The notes under the pieces are model-generated. The model searched no databases. It was not told where the DNA came from and was given only the letters and a program-made list of their open reading frames with translations. Both the position numbers and the translations under genes were made by a program. This document shows positions 61,866 through 64,000 of a stretch of DNA of 64,000 nt, piece by piece. The stretch spans positions 28,135,323 to 28,199,322 of the forward strand of contig NC_083602.1 of NCBI RefSeq assembly GCF_029168945.1. The letters run 5' to 3'. The stretch comes from Cannabis sativa (taxonomy: Eukaryota; Streptophyta; Magnoliopsida; Rosales; Cannabaceae). Numbering within the stretch: the stretch's first letter is position 1; the number at the start of each line of letters is the position of its first letter.

Positions 61866-64000
61866 AAAAGTTTCCTCATAGTCCACACCTTCTCTTTGGG
61901 TATAACCCTTGGCTACAAGTCTAGCTTTAAAAGTTTCGACTTCGCCTCCAGCTCCTCTTTTGTTCTTGTAAACCCACTTACATCCGATTGGATGATAGTC
62001 ATCAGGTGCGTCTACATATTCCCAGACTTTGTTCTTTTTCATGGAATCCATTTCTGAATCCATGCCGGCTGACCATCGTTTCTGTTGCGGACTAGCCATT
62101 TCCTGTTTATAGGTTAATGGGTCATCTTCAATACCGTCACCAACGACCATATTGATTTCACCTTCCAAGCCATAACGAGCTGGTTTTGTTGAAACCCTCC
62201 CACTATGACGAGGAGCGGTGATCTTCTGAACAGGAACTTTGGGAGTAGTTTTCTCAGTTGGTTCGACTGAGGGAGTGGGATTGTCCTCTTCTTGAGTGGA
62301 AGAGGACGGAACATTGGAAGGACTTATATCTTAAATCATTTCCTCCAACACTACTTTACTTTGTGGTTTGAAATTCTTAATATAGTCATTTTCAAGGAAA
62401 GTGGCGTTTGTTGAAACAAACACTTTATCATCCTTGCGACTATAAAATAGTTAACCCCTAGTCTCTTTAGAATTTCCGACAAACATGCAAACTTCAGTTC
62501 GTGATTCAAGTTTGCCATCTTTCTTTCTTAAGACATGAGCAGGGCACCCCCAGATTCTGTAATGGCGTAAACTAGGTGTACGACCATTCCATAGTTCTAA
62601 AGGTGTCATAGGGATTGATTTAGATGGAACAACATTTAAAATGTCAATTGCCATCTGAATTACATATCCCCAGAAGGACGTAGGTAGAGTTGAATAACTA
62701 AGCATGGACCTAACCATTTCCAAAAGCGTGCGATTCCGTCTTTCTGCAACTCCATTTTGCTGTGGAGTGCTAGGGGCAGTTAATTGGGATTCAATTCCAA
62801 GTTCAATTAAATGATCTTTGAACTGCATATCCATATATTCTCCACCCCTATCAGTTCGCAAGATCTTTAATGTTTTACCTAATTGGTTTTGAGCCAAAGC
62901 ATGAAATTCTTGAAACTTTTCAAACGTTTCAGATTTTTTATGCATAAGGTAAATATGTCCATATCTAGAGTAATTGTCAATGAAAGTGACAAAGTACTCA
63001 TAACCACCTCGGGCTTTTACATTCAAAGGTCCGCAAACATCTGAATGCACTAACCCTAGGGGTTATTTGGCACGCTTTCCCTTTGCAGAGAAAGAACGTT
63101 TGGTCATCTTTCCTTCTAGGCAAGACTCGCAAACAGGTAATTCACCTAAGACAACATTTTTCAATGGACCGTCTTTGGTTAGCCTATTTAGTCTGTCATA
63201 GCCTATGTGACCCAAACGTAAATGCCATAGATATGTTTCATTATCATCATCGATCTTTTGCTTTTGTGGTTTCTAGGTTTAGCTACTTTAAAAAGTTCGT
63301 TATGTAGGGCAAATGGTGTTTCTGGTCTAAGAACATAAAGCCCCTGTTCCATGGATGCAACACAAATATGAATGTCATTTCGAGAAATGGTAGAACCAGA
63401 ACTCGAAAAATCTAATTTGTATTGTTGCAATTGTAAACATGAAACAGAAACCAAGTTTCTACTGAAATTTGGAATGTATAAGACATTGTCTAATTCCAAA
63501 ATTCTATTTTGAAACTTGAGTTTGGCTTTTCCTCTAGCTCTAACCGAAACCATTTCGCCATTACCAACCTTAAGTTTCAACTCTCCGGATTTCAAATAAT
63601 TCCAATTCTCAAGCAATTGCAATGAACAACTTACATGGTTTGTAGGCCCAGAATCAAGAATCCAAATGGATTTATCATTCTCTAAAACACATGATTCGAA
63701 GACTAAAGCATCACTGCTTATTCGTTTGTGATTTGTTGTTCTTGTTGGTTAATTTTGTTGTGAAGTATAACTTGAGGAAGTGGAATCACTTTCTCTTATC
63801 TTCTCAACTAAGCTTGAAATAGTAGGATTTATGGAGTTATGAACTATTTGCTCTTCAGAGTGAACAATTCCCAGCTTACCTGCTTTCTGGAATTTTATGT
63901 TCATCATGAGCATATGGGAAGTATTACTCTGACAAGGAGTTTATAACTTCAAGTTCATTTGCTAAGATATTAACTAGGAGTGGAATGGGATGAGGGTTAT
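61866..64000 (-). pseudogene. pol: Copia-E protease, integrase and RT start (broken polyprotein)
   Basis: Reading from the right on the minus strand: gag-end linker with stops; protease site DSG in LDSGPTNHV (63655-63647); then VGNGEMVSV and LDNVLYIPNFSRNLVSV (63622-63203 open). A frameshift near 63250 leads to the integrase finger (WHLRLGH, CESCLEGK), a stop near 63062, then the integrase core 63050-62451 with HSDVCGP, LRTDRGGEY and NGVAERRNRT giving the D, D, E residues. A stop after ETRG (62453) and another near 62333 follow. RT opens at 62100-61866 with KKNKVWEYVDAP, GCKWVYKNKRG and FKARLVAKGYTQ, and the solo LTR then cuts in. At least one stop (near 63750) is a Gln-to-TAA change. Dead copy, but all domains are recognisable. 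Confidence 0.88.

Larger units (their letters stand above)
52584..64000 (-). mobile_element. Copia-E: coding Copia element, decayed and interrupted, runs off the right edge
   Basis: 3' LTR 52584-54489, polypurine tract, then pol on the minus strand in pieces: RNase H end 54535-54680, RT middle 59069-59513, RT start to protease 61866-64000. Order from the right is protease, integrase, RT, RNase H, as in Ty1/Copia. Copia-F is inserted at 54681 and a Gypsy-1-family solo LTR at 59514. It shares LTR type and polypurine tract with the coding-poor Copia-A, -B and -C. Confidence 0.88.

Overview
The window is plant nuclear DNA, most likely from a eudicot. It holds one intron-containing host gene with AT-rich introns, and the rest is nested LTR retrotransposons, LINE fragments and MITEs with clear target-site duplications (TSDs). 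The species cannot be fixed from the sequence alone.

Left end (1-4748): a type-one protein phosphatase catalytic subunit gene (PP1/TOPP) on the minus strand. It has four coding exons (4176-4002, 2233-1674, 1466-1191 and a 24-nt last exon 743-720) and encodes 344 aa with every catalytic motif intact. Intron 3 carries a tRNA-like SINE remnant. This is the only host gene that looks functional.

Centre (4749-46180): a minus-strand LINE ORF2 remnant ends in poly(A) at 4750-4760. Its RNase H region is split by a 39.3-kb retrotransposon nest whose outer member, Copia-A (minus, 5722-45042), is still flanked by the 5-bp TSD GTTGG. Inside Copia-A sit Copia-B (plus, 6181-15227, 3' truncated), a 636-bp unrelated segment that resembles a host 5' exon, a MULE-type MITE (15996-16410, 9-bp TSD), a complete Tekay-like Gypsy element (Gypsy-1, 20367-29745, TSD TGATA) and a complete Copia element (Copia-C, 29914-39905, TSD CTTCC). 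Copia-A, -B and -C share LTRs, primer-binding site and polypurine tract. They have very long AT-rich leaders and no working pol. Copia-C keeps one intact gag gene; A and B have none.

Right end (46181-64000): a second stack in which each element interrupts the one before. Copia-D LTR (with a hAT-type MITE) is cut by Gypsy-2, which is cut by a Copia LTR fragment, which is cut by Copia-E. Copia-E is minus and carries decayed protease, integrase and reverse transcriptase; it is the likely autonomous relative of A-C. It is cut in turn by truncated Copia-F and by a solo LTR of the Gypsy-1 family (59514-61865, TSD AAAAG).

The most unusual signal is structural, not coding. The LTRs of Gypsy-2, Gypsy-1 and the solo LTR contain tandem arrays of short stem-loops, mostly with 5- or 7-nt loops, in which the two arms of a stem change together between copies. 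In the solo LTR four 49-nt units can each fold into a three-way junction, and one unit carries a matched pair of compensating substitutions.
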